DNA of 64,000 nucleotides, from assembly GCA_964412195.1 (NCBI GenBank), contig CAYPNP010000008.1, positions 124,001 to 188,000 of the forward strand, written 5' to 3'. Below are positions 1 through 8,722 of the stretch, piece by piece; position 1 is the first letter of the stretch, and every line of letters starts with the position of its first letter. The DNA is from CAYPNP01 sp964412195 (GTDB lineage: Bacteria > Acidobacteriota > JAAYUB01). Made by a program: the position numbers and the translations under genes. A model generated the notes under the pieces. That model ran no database searches and was not told the origin of the DNA. It saw only the letters and a program-made list of their open reading frames with translations.

Positions 1-865
1 GCCGGAAGGCGTACTCCGTGCCGCCCACCTCGAGGGGCACGCCCCGCAGGACCAGCTCCGTCCGCCGGTTGCGCAACAGTTCCACGCCGGCCCGGCCGAG
101 GAGGGCGGAGAACTCTTTCACGTCGTCGATGTAGTCATGGTTTCCCAGGCAGGCCAACACCGGGACGCGCTGCGCCAGGGCCCGCCACTGGGGCAGGGTT
201 TCCGCGAGGAACCGGTTTTCGTTGTTGACGATGTCGCCGGTCAGCAGCACCGCATCGGGCTGGAGGTCGTACACGTGGGAGAGAAAGAACTCCAGGCGCC
301 CGGGCCCGAAGAAGGACCCCAGATGCAGATCGGACAGTTGCACCAGCCGGACCGGCCCGCCGTCCGGGAGCCCGGCCGGCCGCGGCAGGCGGAGCGTCCG
401 GATGTCAAAGTCCTCCCGCGAGGCCTGGACGTGTCCGGTCGCGTATGCCGCCAGGGCCGGCGGAACCAGGAGCAGCGGCCCGGCCAGGAGGGACCGCCTG
501 CCCGCGTCCACCGGCGCCGGCGCGGCGGCCCGGAGCCGGAACCATCGCGCCGGGGCCCCGGCCGCCCAGGCCAGACCCGCCACGAGGCCGCCCGCCACGA
601 CCAGGATGTGCCAGACCTGGAGGAAGGTGATCAGGGATTCCGGCAGATTGCGCCCTGCGGCCAACCCCTCCAGTCCCACGACGGCCGTGAGCGCCAGGGG
701 GAGGGAAAGCACCGCCACCGCGCCCACCGTTAGCCGCCGCGCCCACGGCCGTATGCCGAGCGCCGCCAGCGTCCGGTGCAGGCGGCGGGCGAACCAGGCG
801 TTGGCCAGCAAGACCAGCAGCGCGCCCAGCCGAGGGATGATGAACAGGGCGACGGGACTTGGCAT
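1..865 (-). CDS. Membrane-anchored calcineurin-like metallophosphoesterase (C-terminus beyond window)
   Basis: A minus-strand reading frame opens at the ATG at 865 and is still open at base 1, so the 3' end is missing (at least 288 residues). The first ~120 residues hold several hydrophobic segments. They are followed by the classic metallophosphoesterase signatures in order: LSDLHLG (metal-binding Asp and His), LLTGDIVNNEN (Gly-Asp) and LGNHDY (GNHD). This arrangement resembles YkuE/YpbG-type membrane-attached phosphoesterases, which cleave phosphoester substrates outside the cytoplasm. The true substrate cannot be read from sequence. It is divergent from the EF-G gene. Confidence 0.85.
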   Translation of the reverse strand, partial: MPSPVALFIIPRLGALLVLLANAWFARRLHRTLAALGIRPWARRLTVGAVAVLSLPLALTAVVGLEGLAAGRNLPESLITFLQVWHILVVAGGLVAGLAWAAGAPARWFRLRAAAPAPVDAGRRSLLAGPLLLVPPALAAYATGHVQASREDFDIRTLRLPRPAGLPDGGPVRLVQLSDLHLGSFFGPGRLEFFLSHVYDLQPDAVLLTGDIVNNENRFLAETLPQWRALAQRVPVLACLGNHDYIDDVKEFSALLGRAGVELLRNRRTELVLRGVPLEVGGTEYAFR

Positions 866-1087
866 CGTTCCATGCTCCCCGGCGGCGGCCGGACTTTTCG
901 GAAGCCGCCGCATCGGAAGATGGATAGATGTCGGCGCGGGCGGATCGTTTCACAGCCGGCCGCCGGGCGCCCGTCCGGCTCGCCCCTCCGCCCCAGGCGG
1001 GAACCGGCTACCGGCCTGGATCACCGTTTCAGGTGACAATCCACGCCCCGATAGTGTAAAGTATCGCTCCTGTGCCCAAGGAGGCCC

Positions 1088-3136
1088 ATGTCGACCCGGC
1101 AGTCGCTCACCAGGACCCGCAATCTCGGCATCATCGCCCACATCGATGCCGGGAAGACGACCGTCACCGAGCGGATCCTGTATTACGCCGGCAAGATCCA
1201 CCGCATCGGCGAAGTCCACGACGGGACCGCCACCATGGACTGGATGGTCCAGGAGCAGCAGCGCGGCATCACCATCACCTCTGCCGTGACCAGCTTCACC
1301 TGGCGAGACGACACCATCCATCTCATCGACACCCCGGGGCACGTGGATTTCTCCATCGAGGTGGAACGCTCTCTCCGGGTGCTCGACGGCGCCGTGGTGA
1401 TCTTCTGCGGCGTCGGCGGCGTCCAGCCGCAGTCCGAGACCGTCTGGCACCAGGCCGACAAGTTCCACGTGCCGCGCCTGGCTTTCGTCAACAAGCTGGA
1501 CCGCCCCGGCGCCGACTTCCACAACGTCCTGGACCAGGTCCGGGAGAAGCTGGCCGCCGTCCCGATGCCGCTGCAGCTGCCGATATACAACGGCGACCGG
1601 TTCGAGGGCGTCCTGGACCTCATCAACCTCCAGGGGATCGGCTGGAAGGACGAAACCCTGGGGGCCGAGATGGTCGACCTCCCGCCCCCGCCGGCGGCGC
1701 TGGAGGAAGCCCGCCGCCACCGGGAGCGGCTCATCGAGATCCTGGCCGACCACGACGACATCGTCGCCGAGCACTACCTCAACGGCGACATCCTGAGCGA
1801 GGGCGCGATCCGGGAGGCCGTCCGCCGCGTCACACTCGGCCTCCACGCGGTGCCGGTGCTGTGCGGCGCCGCCCTGCGGAACAAGGGCATCCAGCCGCTG
1901 CTCGACGCCGTGTGCGCGTACCTGCCCTCCCCGCTGGACATGCCGCCCATCACCGGCCACCACCCCGACACCGGCGCCGTGATCGAGCGTCACCCCGACG
2001 ACAAGGAACCGCTGAGCGCCCTCATCTTCAAGGTCATGATGGACGAGGGGCGGCGGATGTCCTTCGTCCGCGTCTACTCCGGCCGCCTCGAGGTGGGTGA
2101 GGAAGCCTACAACAGCACCCAGAAGAACCGGGAGCGCATCGCCCGCATCTTCCAGATGCACTCCAACAAGCGCGCCCGCCTGGACTTCGCCGAGACCGGG
2201 AACATCGTGGCCGTCATGGGCCTGAAGAACGCCACCACCGGCGACACGCTCTGCGACCCGGACCATCCGATCCTGCTCGAGCGCATCGACGCCTACGAGT
2301 CGGTCATCTCCATGGCGGTGGAGCCGCGGCGCAACGCCGACCTGGACAAGCTCCGCCTCACGCTGGAAAAATTCGCCGACGAAGATCCCACCTTCCACGT
2401 GAAGACCGACCCCGACACCGGACAAACCCTGATCTCCGGAATGGGCGAGCTGCACCTGGAGGTGATCGTCGACCGCCTGCGGACCGAGTACGGCCTGGAG
2501 GTCAACGTCGGCCAGCCGCAGGTGGTCTACCGCGAAACCGTCGGGGCGCCGTCGGAGGCCACGGCCGTGTTCGAGCGCGAGATCGCCGGCAAGGACCATT
2601 ACGCGGCCGTCACCCTGCGCCTGGAACCGCTGGGCCGCGGCAAGGGCAACGTGTTCCGGACCGAGGTGCCGCGGGAATCCCTGGCCGAGCCCCTGTTCGC
2701 GGCCATCGAGGCCGGCGTCCGCGAGGCGGCTTTCGGCGGCGTGCTCATGGGCTACCCCGTGGTGGACGTGGCCGCCACCCTGGTCAAGGCGGGGCTTCGC
2801 GAGGGGCAGTCCTCGGAGATCGCCTGCAAGGCATCCACCATGCAGGCCTTCTTCCACGCCATGCGGGACGGCGCCGCGGTCCTGCTGGAGCCGATCATGC
2901 AGCTCGAGGTGATCGTGCCGGAGGAGTTCCTGGGCGGGATCATGGGCGACATCAGCGCCCGCCAGGGGCGGATCATGGGCGTGGCGGCGCGGAAGAACCT
3001 CTCGGTCATCACCGCCAAGGTGCCATTGCGGGAGGTGTTCGGCTACTCCCGGGCGGTGCGGACGATCACCCAGGGGCGGGCGACTTTCACCATGCAGTTC
3101 TCCCACTTCGAAACCGCCACCGCCCCCGTCAGTTAA
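1088..3136 (+). CDS. fusA: Elongation factor G (EF-G paralogue)
   Basis: This is a 682-residue translational GTPase that moves tRNA and mRNA through the ribosome, or splits ribosomes during recycling. The P-loop region AHIDAGKTT lies near residues 17-25. Switch motifs GITITSA, DTPGHVDF and NKLD follow, then the EF-G domains II-V with MGELHLEVI. An AAGGAGG ribosome-binding site at 1078-1084 fixes the ATG at 1088. The gene stands alone, without rpsL, rpsG or tuf, so it may be a second EF-G of the EF-G2/spdEFG type rather than the str-operon copy. Sequence alone does not separate translocation from recycling roles. Confidence 0.93.
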   Translation: MSTRQSLTRTRNLGIIAHIDAGKTTVTERILYYAGKIHRIGEVHDGTATMDWMVQEQQRGITITSAVTSFTWRDDTIHLIDTPGHVDFSIEVERSLRVLDGAVVIFCGVGGVQPQSETVWHQADKFHVPRLAFVNKLDRPGADFHNVLDQVREKLAAVPMPLQLPIYNGDRFEGVLDLINLQGIGWKDETLGAEMVDLPPPPAALEEARRHRERLIEILADHDDIVAEHYLNGDILSEGAIREAVRRVTLGLHAVPVLCGAALRNKGIQPLLDAVCAYLPSPLDMPPITGHHPDTGAVIERHPDDKEPLSALIFKVMMDEGRRMSFVRVYSGRLEVGEEAYNSTQKNRERIARIFQMHSNKRARLDFAETGNIVAVMGLKNATTGDTLCDPDHPILLERIDAYESVISMAVEPRRNADLDKLRLTLEKFADEDPTFHVKTDPDTGQTLISGMGELHLEVIVDRLRTEYGLEVNVGQPQVVYRETVGAPSEATAVFEREIAGKDHYAAVTLRLEPLGRGKGNVFRTEVPRESLAEPLFAAIEAGVREAAFGGVLMGYPVVDVAATLVKAGLREGQSSEIACKASTMQAFFHAMRDGAAVLLEPIMQLEVIVPEEFLGGIMGDISARQGRIMGVAARKNLSVITAKVPLREVFGYSRAVRTITQGRATFTMQFSHFETATAPVS

Positions 3137-3137
3137 G

Positions 3138-3320
3138 GAAATTCACCACAAAGGCACAAAGAACACGAAGAGTTTTCATTATCTTTGTCATCCAATCACT
3201 TGTAATCTCTGCACAATGGTCAGCCAAAGTTCGATAGAATGGTGATTCTCTCACTGATTGATGTTTTGCTTTGGGCATTCAAACACTCTTTGTGTCCTTT
3301 GTGACTTTGTGGTGAATTTC
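3138..3320. repeat. Long inverted-repeat element, copy 1 (CACAAAG family)
   Basis: Arms at about 3138-3172 and 3284-3320 are reverse complements with about 3 mismatches in 36 bases. They begin GAAATTCACCACAAAG and carry repeated CACAAAG words. The element starts two bases after the EF-G stop and ends just before terC. Its A+T-rich interior differs from the flanking genes. A second copy lies at 11957-12057. Confidence 0.85.
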
Positions 3321-3339
3321 TCCGGCGGGTGGGGGCGGG

Positions 3340-4290
3340 ATGTCGCATGAAACGGTGATGTGGATCGTGTTCGGGGTCGTGGTGGCCGTCATGCTGTACC
3401 TCGACCTCAAGGTCTTCCACCGGCACGCGCACGAAGTTCGGATGAAGGAGGCCCTCGGCTGGAGTGCCGTCTGGATCGGGCTGGCGCTGCTGTTCATGAT
3501 CGGCGTCTACCTCGAGCTGGGCCACCAGCCGGCGCTGGAGTTCTTCACCGCCTGGCTCATCGAGAAATCCCTCAGTGTCGACAACCTGTTTGTCTTCCTG
3601 ATGATCTTTTCCTACTTCGGCGTGTCTCCCAGGCTCCAGCACAAGGTGCTGTTCTGGGGGATTCTCTCCGCGCTGGTCATGCGGCTGGCGTTCATCGGCG
3701 CCGGTGTGGCCCTGCTGCACAGCTTCCACTGGATCATGTACATCTTCGGCGCCTTCCTGGTCTACACCGGCGTGAAAATGTTCCTGGAAAAGGACCGCGA
3801 GGTCCATCCCGAGCGCAACCCCGTCCTGCGGCTGGTGCGGTCCGGGCCGGTCCGCCGCTTCTTCCCCATTACCAAGCGCTACCTGGGGAACCGGTTCATC
3901 TTCCGGCGGCGCGGCACCCTGATCGGCACGCCGCTCCTCATCGTCCTCCTGGTGGTGGAAACCACCGACCTCGTCTTCGCCACCGACTCGATCCCCGCCG
4001 TCCTGGCCATCACCACGGACCTGTTCATCGTATACACGTCCAACGTTTTCGCCATCCTCGGCCTCCGGGCGCTCTATTTCGCCCTGGCCGGCGTGATGCG
4101 GATGTTCCACCACCTGCACTACGGCCTGTCCCTGATCCTTGCCTTCGTCGGGGCGAAGATGCTGCTGGCCGACTACTACAAGATCCCCATCGGTCTTGCC
4201 CTGGGCGTAGTGGCCATCATCCTGATCGTCTCCGTGATCACCTCCATCCTGTTCCCGCCGAAAGCAGCCGCGGGATCTTCGGAAAGCTAG
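3340..4290 (+). CDS. TerC/Alx-family integral membrane protein
   Basis: A 316-residue polytopic membrane protein of the TerC (PF03741) family, whose studied members (Alx, MntY-like, TerC) act in Mn2+ efflux or metal handling at the inner membrane. Typical features are about eight hydrophobic helices, the acidic membrane motif EKSLSVDNLFVF around residue 75, and the second conserved motif VVETTDLVFATDSIPA around residue 205. Full length for an Alx-type protein. A G-rich stretch precedes the ATG. The upstream region is the inverted-repeat element rather than a recognisable yybP-ykoY manganese riboswitch. Metal specificity is inferred from the family. Confidence 0.9.
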   Translation: MSHETVMWIVFGVVVAVMLYLDLKVFHRHAHEVRMKEALGWSAVWIGLALLFMIGVYLELGHQPALEFFTAWLIEKSLSVDNLFVFLMIFSYFGVSPRLQHKVLFWGILSALVMRLAFIGAGVALLHSFHWIMYIFGAFLVYTGVKMFLEKDREVHPERNPVLRLVRSGPVRRFFPITKRYLGNRFIFRRRGTLIGTPLLIVLLVVETTDLVFATDSIPAVLAITTDLFIVYTSNVFAILGLRALYFALAGVMRMFHHLHYGLSLILAFVGAKMLLADYYKIPIGLALGVVAIILIVSVITSILFPPKAAAGSSES

Positions 4291-4383
4291 AGGCGGAAGG
4301 CGGTCGGGACCGGCCAACCGCTTCAGGTGCCGCAGGTCGACGATCCGCCAGCGACCCAGACGCCCCAACATCTCCACTTTTGG

Positions 4384-4412
4384 TGGAAATTTCTGTTCAA
4401 ATTACATACAAT
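4384..4412 (+). promoter_or_regulatory. Possible sigma70 promoter for the C25 peptidase gene
   Basis: TGGAAA (4384-4389) and TACAAT (4407-4412) are separated by 17 bases in an A+T-rich stretch about 56 bases upstream of the ATG at 4468. The -35 match is weak. Confidence 0.35.
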
Positions 4413-4467
4413 CGATCCCATTCGTGTACTTACGGATATCTTACCCTATCCCCGGAGGCTTGCTCTC

Positions 4468-7400
4468 ATGAAACGTACGGCACTGGTCGGCTGGTTCATC
4501 CTGCTGGGCATTCTGCTCGTGGCGGCCCAGGAACTGACACTGGATTTCCACTTCCCGGATCCCACCCTGGTGAAGCGCCCGGATGGTTACGTGGACATCC
4601 AGGTCGACGGCCTGAAAGCCATCGCCGCGCCCGGCGCGCCCGTCCTGCCCTCTTACCCGGCCCGGATCCTGGTGCCCCAGGGCTACCAGGTCTCCACCGT
4701 CGACATCAAGTGCACTGATCCGGTCGAACTGGGCGGCGGCATCCGGGTAAACTGGTTCCGCGGGCACTTTCCCACCGCGGAGGGTAATACACCCGTCCCG
4801 CCGGACGCCGGGATCTACGGTTCCGCCGAGCCCTTCCCCGCCCAACCGGCCCGGCAGGGCGGCACGCACTTCCTGAAGGGGTATCCGATCCTGCTGTTGA
4901 CCTTGCAGCCCTTCACTTACTTCCCGGCAGAGGGCCGGCTCCTCTACGTCCGCGACATGACCGTGACCGTGCGCCTGGCCAAGGCGCCGGCGGCGAAGGA
5001 AGCCGCCATGCGGCGGCCGCTCCAGGAGGATGCGGACGAGGTCGCCGGCCTGGTGGACAACCCGGCCGCATTGGAGGCATTTGATTTCACCGCCGCCAAG
5101 ACCCTCGACACCACCTACGAATACCTCATCGTCACCAGCTCCACCCTGCAGTCCACCTTCCAAACCCTGGCCACTCACAAAGCCGGCCATGGCTTGAACA
5201 CTCATATCGAACTCATCAGCAACATCTACGCCTCCTATCCTGGCGCCGACAACGCCGAGAAACTGCGCAACTTCATCATCTGGGCGTACCAGAACCACGG
5301 AACCCGCTATGTCGTGCTGGGCGGGGACTCCGACGTGCTGCCCTGGCGCGGCTGTTACGGCCTGGTGGGTTCCGAAAGCGACAACAGCATCCCGACGGAC
5401 TTCTATTTCGCCGCCCTGGACGGCAACTGGAACGCCGACGGCGACGCCATTTACGGCGAACCCACCGACAACGTGGATCTTTTCGCCGAGGTGTCCGTGG
5501 GGCGCATCTCCGCCTCCACCACCACGGAGGCCGCCAACCAGATCAACAAGATCATCGCGTATGAGAATTCCTCGCCGCCCTTCTCCACCCTGCTGCTGGG
5601 CGAGGAGCTGGACTCCAGCACGTACGGCGGCGACTCCAAGGACGTGGTCTACGCGGAGATGGCCGGCATCCCCCGGTCCACCCTGTACGATACGCCCAGC
5701 TACTCCTGGACCAGCAGCACCCTCATCAACACCTACCTGAACAGCAACAACACCCACATCGTCAACCACCTCGGCCACGCCAACGACACCTACGTTCTGA
5801 AAATGTACAACTCGGACGTCGCCCTCCTGACCAACACCAATCCCTTCTTCGTGTACAGCCAGGGCTGCATCCCCGGCAATTTCCCGGTCAACGACCGGTG
5901 CTTCGCCGAGGAGATTACCGTGGGCACCACCAAGGGCGCCTTCGCGGTGATCATGAACTCGCGCTACGGCTGGTACGCCAGCGGCGCCACCAACGGCACC
6001 TCCAACTACTTCGACTGGGAGTTCATGGAAGACGTCTTCGAGCAGTTCCAGCGCCACATCGGCACCGCCCTGAACGATTCCCGGCACCGGCTGGCCAACT
6101 ATATCGACGACGGCTCGTTCCGCTGGGTGTATTACGAGCAGATCCTTTTCGGTTGCCCGGAAACCCAGTTTCACTGGAACTGCGCTTCGACCAGCCTGCG
6201 CGTCGTGCCCCAGGACCCGGTGGACGAGTTCATCCAGATGCAGGATGATCCGATGATCCTGACGGTGGCGGTGCACACCAACTGCGCCGAGCCGCCCACC
6301 GGCGCCACGGTGACAGCCGAGGCCAACAGCGGCACACGCGCCACGATCACACTGCTGGACGACGGCGTCGCGCCCGACGCCACGGCCAATGACGGAATTT
6401 ACACCGGCACCTGGACCCCCGCCACCATCGGAACGGCGTCCATCCAATACACCGCCGTCAAGGCCGGCCTCACCAATGGCACCGCCACCCTGACCGGCGA
6501 GGTGGTGGAGTTCATGCAGTACCACGAGGCGCCCACCGACATGGCCTGGATCGACGCCAGCGGCGGCACCTCCATCCTCGCCAGCCAGGACGACGCCGGC
6601 GCCGTCGTCGCCATCGGCTTCCCCTTCAAGTTCTACGGCAAGAGCTACACCAGCGTGCTGGTTTCCTCCAACGGGCTGCTCCGCTTCGATGACACCTACA
6701 CCTGGGACGCCGGCAACACGCCCATCCCCGACGCCGGCGAGCCGAATCCGGTCATCGCCGCCCTGTGGACGGACCTCAAGCTGAACACCTCCGCCCGCGT
6801 GTACTACCTGACCACGGGGTTGGCGCCGAACCGGAAGTTCGTGGCCGAGTGGTACGCCATCCCCCACTTTGACGGCATCGGCGCGGCCACCTTCGAGATC
6901 GTCCTGGAGGAGTCCACCAACAACATCTTCGTGTACTACCAGGACACCGACTTCGGCAACGCCAATTACAACGCCGGCCTCGACGCCACCGCCGGCATCG
7001 AGGATTACAATGGCAAGAAGGGCATCCAGCATTCCTACAAAGAAGCCGTGCTCACCAACGGCCTCGCCCTGCTCTACACGCCGGTGGACGGGCCGGTCAT
7101 CTCGACGAGCGCCCACGAGTTCGCCGGCGGCAACGGCGACGACATCCTGGACCTGGGCGAAACCCTGAACGTGACCGTCACGCTTTACAACGCCGGCACC
7201 GAAACCGCCTACGGCGTGTCCGGCGTAACGGGCGCCGACAACGGCGTCACCTTCTCCGTGTCGACGCACGACTTCGGGGACATCGCAGCCGGCGCGACGG
7301 CCCAGGGCGTGTTCACCTTCACCATCCCCGCCGGACTGGACTGCGGGACCGGCCTGAATTTCACGGTCCAGTTCGACTACGAGGACGCCGGGGCCAATCC

Positions 7401-8184
7401 GCTGGCCGGGTTCGGGACCTTCGCCGCCCACGTCGGCGAGCTGGTGGATCTGACCGCCTTCCAGGACAACATGGAGGCGGGCGTCGGCTCCTGGACCACC
7501 CAACTGGTGTCCGGCGTGACCAACTGGGCCCAAGTGACCACCCAGAGCCACTCCACCACCCACAGCTGGTTCAGCCCGGACGAAGCCATCATCAAGGACA
7601 ACTACCTGATCACGCCGCTGTTCCAGGTTCCTGTGAACGCCACCCTGACCTTCTGGCACAACTTCACCATGGAGTCGACCTACGACGGCTGCGTCATCGA
7701 GATCCAGCCGGAGGGCTCGGGCAACTGGACCGACCTCGGCTCCCTGATCACCAGCGGCGGCTACACCCACACCATCAGCACCGGCTGGAGCAATCCCCTC
7801 GCCGGGCGCCCCGCCTGGTCGGGCAGCTCCGGCGGCTGGCAGCAGCCGTCGGTGAACCTGGCCGGCTACGCCGGGCAAAACGTTCAAATCCGTTTCCGAA
7901 TCGGCTGCGACTCCATGGTGTCGAGCACCGGCTGGTACGTGGACGACGTGCTGGTGTCCGGTTTCGAGTACCAGTGCGACGCCGTCATTGCCACCGGGGA
8001 CGTGGACGAGAGCGGCACGGTGGACCTGGTCGACCTGGCCATCATCCAGAACACCCTGGTGGGCAACATCCTGGAAGGGCAGCCACCCTGCACCAAACCG
8101 GCGGCGGGCGACTTCGACGGCTGCGGGCACCTGAGCGCCGCCGACGCCCTGACGCTGAGCTTGCGGTTGGCCGGGAACCCGTAG
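4468..8184 (+). CDS. Secreted gingipain-type C25 cysteine peptidase with dockerin-like C-terminus
   Basis: A 1238-residue exported protein. Residues 1-21 form a signal peptide. The ATG at 4468 is preceded by CCCGGAGG, whereas an upstream in-frame ATG at 4327 would bury the signal peptide. A gingipain propeptide-like region is followed by the C25 catalytic domain (about 210-560). It contains the conserved IPTDFYFAALDG and VGRIS motifs, a likely catalytic His437 in HLGHAN and Cys467 in YSQGCIP. Downstream lie Ig-like modules, a nidogen-like/choice-of-anchor region (about 690-870), a CARDB-like segment starting GDDILDLGETL and a jelly-roll-like module. Residues 1177-1238 carry two Ca2+-loop repeats, GDVDESGTVDLVDL and GDFDGCGHLSAADA, typical of dockerin type I. 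Probable role: extracellular protein degradation. Confidence 0.9.
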   Translation: MKRTALVGWFILLGILLVAAQELTLDFHFPDPTLVKRPDGYVDIQVDGLKAIAAPGAPVLPSYPARILVPQGYQVSTVDIKCTDPVELGGGIRVNWFRGHFPTAEGNTPVPPDAGIYGSAEPFPAQPARQGGTHFLKGYPILLLTLQPFTYFPAEGRLLYVRDMTVTVRLAKAPAAKEAAMRRPLQEDADEVAGLVDNPAALEAFDFTAAKTLDTTYEYLIVTSSTLQSTFQTLATHKAGHGLNTHIELISNIYASYPGADNAEKLRNFIIWAYQNHGTRYVVLGGDSDVLPWRGCYGLVGSESDNSIPTDFYFAALDGNWNADGDAIYGEPTDNVDLFAEVSVGRISASTTTEAANQINKIIAYENSSPPFSTLLLGEELDSSTYGGDSKDVVYAEMAGIPRSTLYDTPSYSWTSSTLINTYLNSNNTHIVNHLGHANDTYVLKMYNSDVALLTNTNPFFVYSQGCIPGNFPVNDRCFAEEITVGTTKGAFAVIMNSRYGWYASGATNGTSNYFDWEFMEDVFEQFQRHIGTALNDSRHRLANYIDDGSFRWVYYEQILFGCPETQFHWNCASTSLRVVPQDPVDEFIQMQDDPMILTVAVHTNCAEPPTGATVTAEANSGTRATITLLDDGVAPDATANDGIYTGTWTPATIGTASIQYTAVKAGLTNGTATLTGEVVEFMQYHEAPTDMAWIDASGGTSILASQDDAGAVVAIGFPFKFYGKSYTSVLVSSNGLLRFDDTYTWDAGNTPIPDAGEPNPVIAALWTDLKLNTSARVYYLTTGLAPNRKFVAEWYAIPHFDGIGAATFEIVLEESTNNIFVYYQDTDFGNANYNAGLDATAGIEDYNGKKGIQHSYKEAVLTNGLALLYTPVDGPVISTSAHEFAGGNGDDILDLGETLNVTVTLYNAGTETAYGVSGVTGADNGVTFSVSTHDFGDIAAGATAQGVFTFTIPAGLDCGTGLNFTVQFDYEDAGANPLAGFGTFAAHVGELVDLTAFQDNMEAGVGSWTTQLVSGVTNWAQVTTQSHSTTHSWFSPDEAIIKDNYLITPLFQVPVNATLTFWHNFTMESTYDGCVIEIQPEGSGNWTDLGSLITSGGYTHTISTGWSNPLAGRPAWSGSSGGWQQPSVNLAGYAGQNVQIRFRIGCDSMVSSTGWYVDDVLVSGFEYQCDAVIATGDVDESGTVDLVDLAIIQNTLVGNILEGQPPCTKPAAGDFDGCGHLSAADALTLSLRLAGNP

Positions 8185-8196
8185 ACCCCTTCGATT

Positions 8197-8245
8197 CCCA
8201 GCCTCCCCGCGCCGATTGTGGGACGGGGAGACGGGGGGACGGGGT
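8197..8245. repeat. G-rich GGGAGACGGGG inverted-repeat element
   Basis: A C-rich arm (CCCAGCCTCCCCGC) is followed by a G-rich arm (GGACGGGGAGACGGGGGGAC). The same word family recurs in the opposite orientation at 54176-54220, suggesting a dispersed intergenic repeat. Confidence 0.5.
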
Positions 8246-8256
8246 GAAAAAAACAC

Positions 8257-8285
8257 TTGCGGCCGGGATCCGATTGTGGTAAAAA
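8257..8285 (+). promoter_or_regulatory. Possible promoter of the rpmE cluster
   Basis: TTGCGG (8257-8262) and TAAAAA (8280-8285) are 17 bases apart, about 59 bases upstream of the rpmE ATG. Plausible position, imperfect hexamers. Confidence 0.4.
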
Positions 8286-8343
8286 TTGCGATTCCGTGCG
8301 GAGCCTGCACCCGGCCCGCGAGATTATGGACGAGGAAACCGCC

Positions 8344-8586
8344 ATGAAGAAAGGCATCCACCCGAAATACGAGAAGGTCACCGCGACCTGCGCCTGCGGG
8401 CACACCTTTGAGACCCGTTCCACCAAGCCGGAGATCAAGATGGAAATCTGCTCCAATTGCCACCCGTTCTTCACCGGCAAGCAGAAGCTGGTGGACACGG
8501 CCGGCATGGTGGATAAGTTCACCCGCCGCTACGCCTCCAAGAAGGCGGCCGTGGAGACCAAGCCGGAGACCAGCTCCGAAAACTAG
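8344..8586 (+). CDS. rpmE: 50S ribosomal protein L31
   Basis: An 80-residue ribosomal protein L31 of the zinc-binding (C+) type. The ligand cysteines are Cys16 and Cys18 in TCACGH and Cys36 and Cys39 in ICSNCHPF. It opens with the usual MKKGIHP. The reading frame extends upstream, but MKKGIHP is the family start, with GAGG about 8 bases upstream. It is followed by a strong terminator and then by the DUF1385-prfA-prmC genes, a gene order conserved in several phyla. Confidence 0.97.
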   Translation: MKKGIHPKYEKVTATCACGHTFETRSTKPEIKMEICSNCHPFFTGKQKLVDTAGMVDKFTRRYASKKAAVETKPETSSEN

Positions 8587-8607
8587 CCACGCATTCCGGA
8601 ACAAACC

Positions 8608-8644
8608 AGGGTTGCCAGCGCCTTCGGGCAGGCAACCCTTTTTG
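8608..8644 (+). terminator. Rho-independent terminator after rpmE
   Basis: AGGGTTGCC (8608-8616) pairs with GGCAACCCT (8631-8639) and is followed by a T run. It separates rpmE from the DUF1385 gene, so the latter probably has its own promoter or relies on read-through. Confidence 0.9.
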
Positions 8645-8722
8645 TTTGCCGGAACGGGACGAGGACGAAAGCCGTCGATCCGCATCTAATCCCGTGAGAC
8701 GGCCGGCGGAGACGAGAAGAGC

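Noticed and set aside
2393..2408. ACGTGAA-containing parS-like word in the EF-G gene
   Set aside because: Only about 11 of 16 positions match and the outer bases are wrong.
3137..3339. Possible manganese (yybP-ykoY) riboswitch before terC
   Set aside because: The region is explained by a two-armed inverted repeat also present elsewhere. No riboswitch core motifs were found.
4441..8685. A 1414-codon open frame antisense to the C25 peptidase and rpmE
   Set aside because: Codon and residue composition (Gly, Val, His, Asp-rich) is that of a reverse-frame shadow in G+C-rich DNA. The plus strand encodes clear domains.
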